From Planctomycetota bacterium (GTDB taxonomy: Bacteria > Planctomycetota > UBA1135 > GCA-002686595), in NCBI GenBank assembly GCA_029259675.1, contig JAJDES010000549.1:1-7428 (forward strand): a stretch of 7,428 nt of DNA, given 5' to 3'. Positions 6,731-7,428 of the stretch are shown one piece after another. The notes below the pieces were generated by a model. The model did no database searches. It worked only from the letters and a program-made list of their open reading frames with translations, and was not told where the DNA came from. Within the stretch, counting starts at the first letter, position 1. Every line of letters starts with the position of its first letter. A program made the translations under genes and the position numbers.

Positions 6731-7428
6731 TCAAACTGAACGCGGCAGTTTTCCGTCAACCCAGCTGCGCACGAAGGCCATCTCTTCGGCGCCGCTCTCG
6801 TCGTGAAAAACTTGGTGGCGTGCGCCCTCAACCTTGCGCAGTTCGATGTTGCCGCCAGCCAAAGCCTCCACTTCGCTCATGTTGGCCAAGGGATCTTCCG
6901 TGCCTTGCAAAATGAGTGTCGGCACGCTGATCGAACTCGCACGGGAGCGCACACTGGCTGCCGTTTCGAGTACGGACGCGATGCAGCGTCGCGAAATGCA
7001 ATCGTGGACGTTGTCTCCGCCGGCGAAGAGGGCTTGGGATTCGGGCAGTGAACTTTGCTGTTCCGGGGTGAAGCCAATCGGGCTGGTGTCGGTCGGCAAG
7101 CTCTTCTTGAACATGCCCATGATGCCGCCCTTGGCCGCCGGCTCTTGGAATTTCGGGCTGAGCAACGGTCCCACCGACACCACCGCCGCAACTCCGTCGG
7201 GACGATCGAGCGCATAGCTCAATGCGTACAGGCCGCCCAGGCCGACACCGATCAGCACCTTTTGAGAAAAGGGCATGCGATACGACAAGTGATCTTGAAC
7301 GCTGTCGAAATCGCGCGCCACTTCAAGCATGCCCGCACTGTGTCCGCGCGGACCTTCCGAGCGACCGCTGCCGCGCATGTCGGGCAAAGCCACGATCCAG
7401 CCGTCGGCGCTCATTGCCTGTGCCAACG
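6731..7428 (-). CDS. Alpha/beta hydrolase, monoacylglycerol lipase/S33-like, nucleophile Ser replaced by Gly (N-terminus outside window)
   Basis: The frame runs off the 3' edge. The TTG at 7426-7424 is probably not the true start, because the first strand and the oxyanion HG motif that normally precede this point (about 40-50 residues) are missing. Numbering here is from that TTG. Visible family features: PDMRGSGRSEGPRGH at 15-29, the usual 'DxRGhGxS' loop of monoacylglycerol-lipase-like hydrolases; the nucleophile elbow strand VLIGVGLGG at 57-65; a lid/cap region at about 90-165; TLILQGTEDP at 170-179 with the acid Asp178; and GARHQVFHD at 201-209 with the catalytic His204. The elbow should read G-H-S-x-G, but here it is G60-V61-G62-L63-G64, so the serine is absent (codon GGC at 7243-7241) while Asp and His remain. 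No signal peptide can be judged. It is either a non-catalytic alpha/beta-hydrolase-fold protein or uses other chemistry, so substrate and role are unknown. The TGA stop lies at 6733-6731, convergent with ruvX. Confidence 0.85.
   Translation of the reverse strand, partial: LAQAMSADGWIVALPDMRGSGRSEGPRGHSAGMLEVARDFDSVQDHLSYRMPFSQKVLIGVGLGGLYALSYALDRPDGVAAVVSVGPLLSPKFQEPAAKGGIMGMFKKSLPTDTSPIGFTPEQQSSLPESQALFAGGDNVHDCISRRCIASVLETAASVRSRASSISVPTLILQGTEDPLANMSEVEALAGGNIELRKVEGARHQVFHDESGAEEMAFVRSWVDGKLPRSV

Overview
The window is GC-rich, densely packed bacterial chromosome from a diderm (Gram-negative-type) organism. The envelope assignment rests on a very large AsmA/TamB/YhdP-like protein, which belongs to a family that works between inner and outer membrane. 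The phylum cannot be fixed from the sequence alone. The single-domain ManC, the style of the AsmA-like C-terminus and the mix of Shine-Dalgarno and non-Shine-Dalgarno starts would fit Planctomycetota or a deltaproteobacterial-type lineage, but this is a low-confidence inference. I see no phage, IS element, CRISPR array, tRNA or rRNA gene.

Layout: (1) bases 1-881, + strand, the 3' part of an alanine racemase gene (alr) with an unusual low-complexity C-terminal tail of about 70 residues. (2) 878-4777, + strand, a 1299-residue membrane-anchored AsmA/TamB/YhdP-like protein whose GTG start overlaps the alr stop by 4 bases. (3) 4778-5022, a non-coding gap with a bulged hairpin and a candidate promoter whose -10 hexamer sits inside an inverted repeat. 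(4) 5023-6093, + strand, a single-domain mannose-1-phosphate guanylyltransferase. (5) 6094-6189, a short gap almost exactly filled by a doubtful 30-codon ORF. (6) 6190-6630, + strand, RuvX/YqgF. (7) 6631-6730, a convergent gap carrying three hairpins in a row. (8) 6731-7428, - strand, a 5'-truncated alpha/beta hydrolase of the monoacylglycerol-lipase/S33 type whose nucleophile-elbow serine is replaced by glycine.

Taken together, alr, the AsmA-like gene and manC all concern the cell envelope: D-alanine for peptidoglycan, probable lipid handling between membranes, and GDP-mannose for surface glycans. ruvX is housekeeping (Holliday junction/RNA processing). The hydrolase faces the opposite way and belongs to a separate transcription unit.

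Nothing here amounts to a clearly new multi-gene system. The observations most worth checking are the hydrolase without a nucleophile serine, the tail of the alanine racemase coupled to the giant envelope protein, the hairpin cluster between the convergent genes, and the inverted repeat around the manC -10 element.
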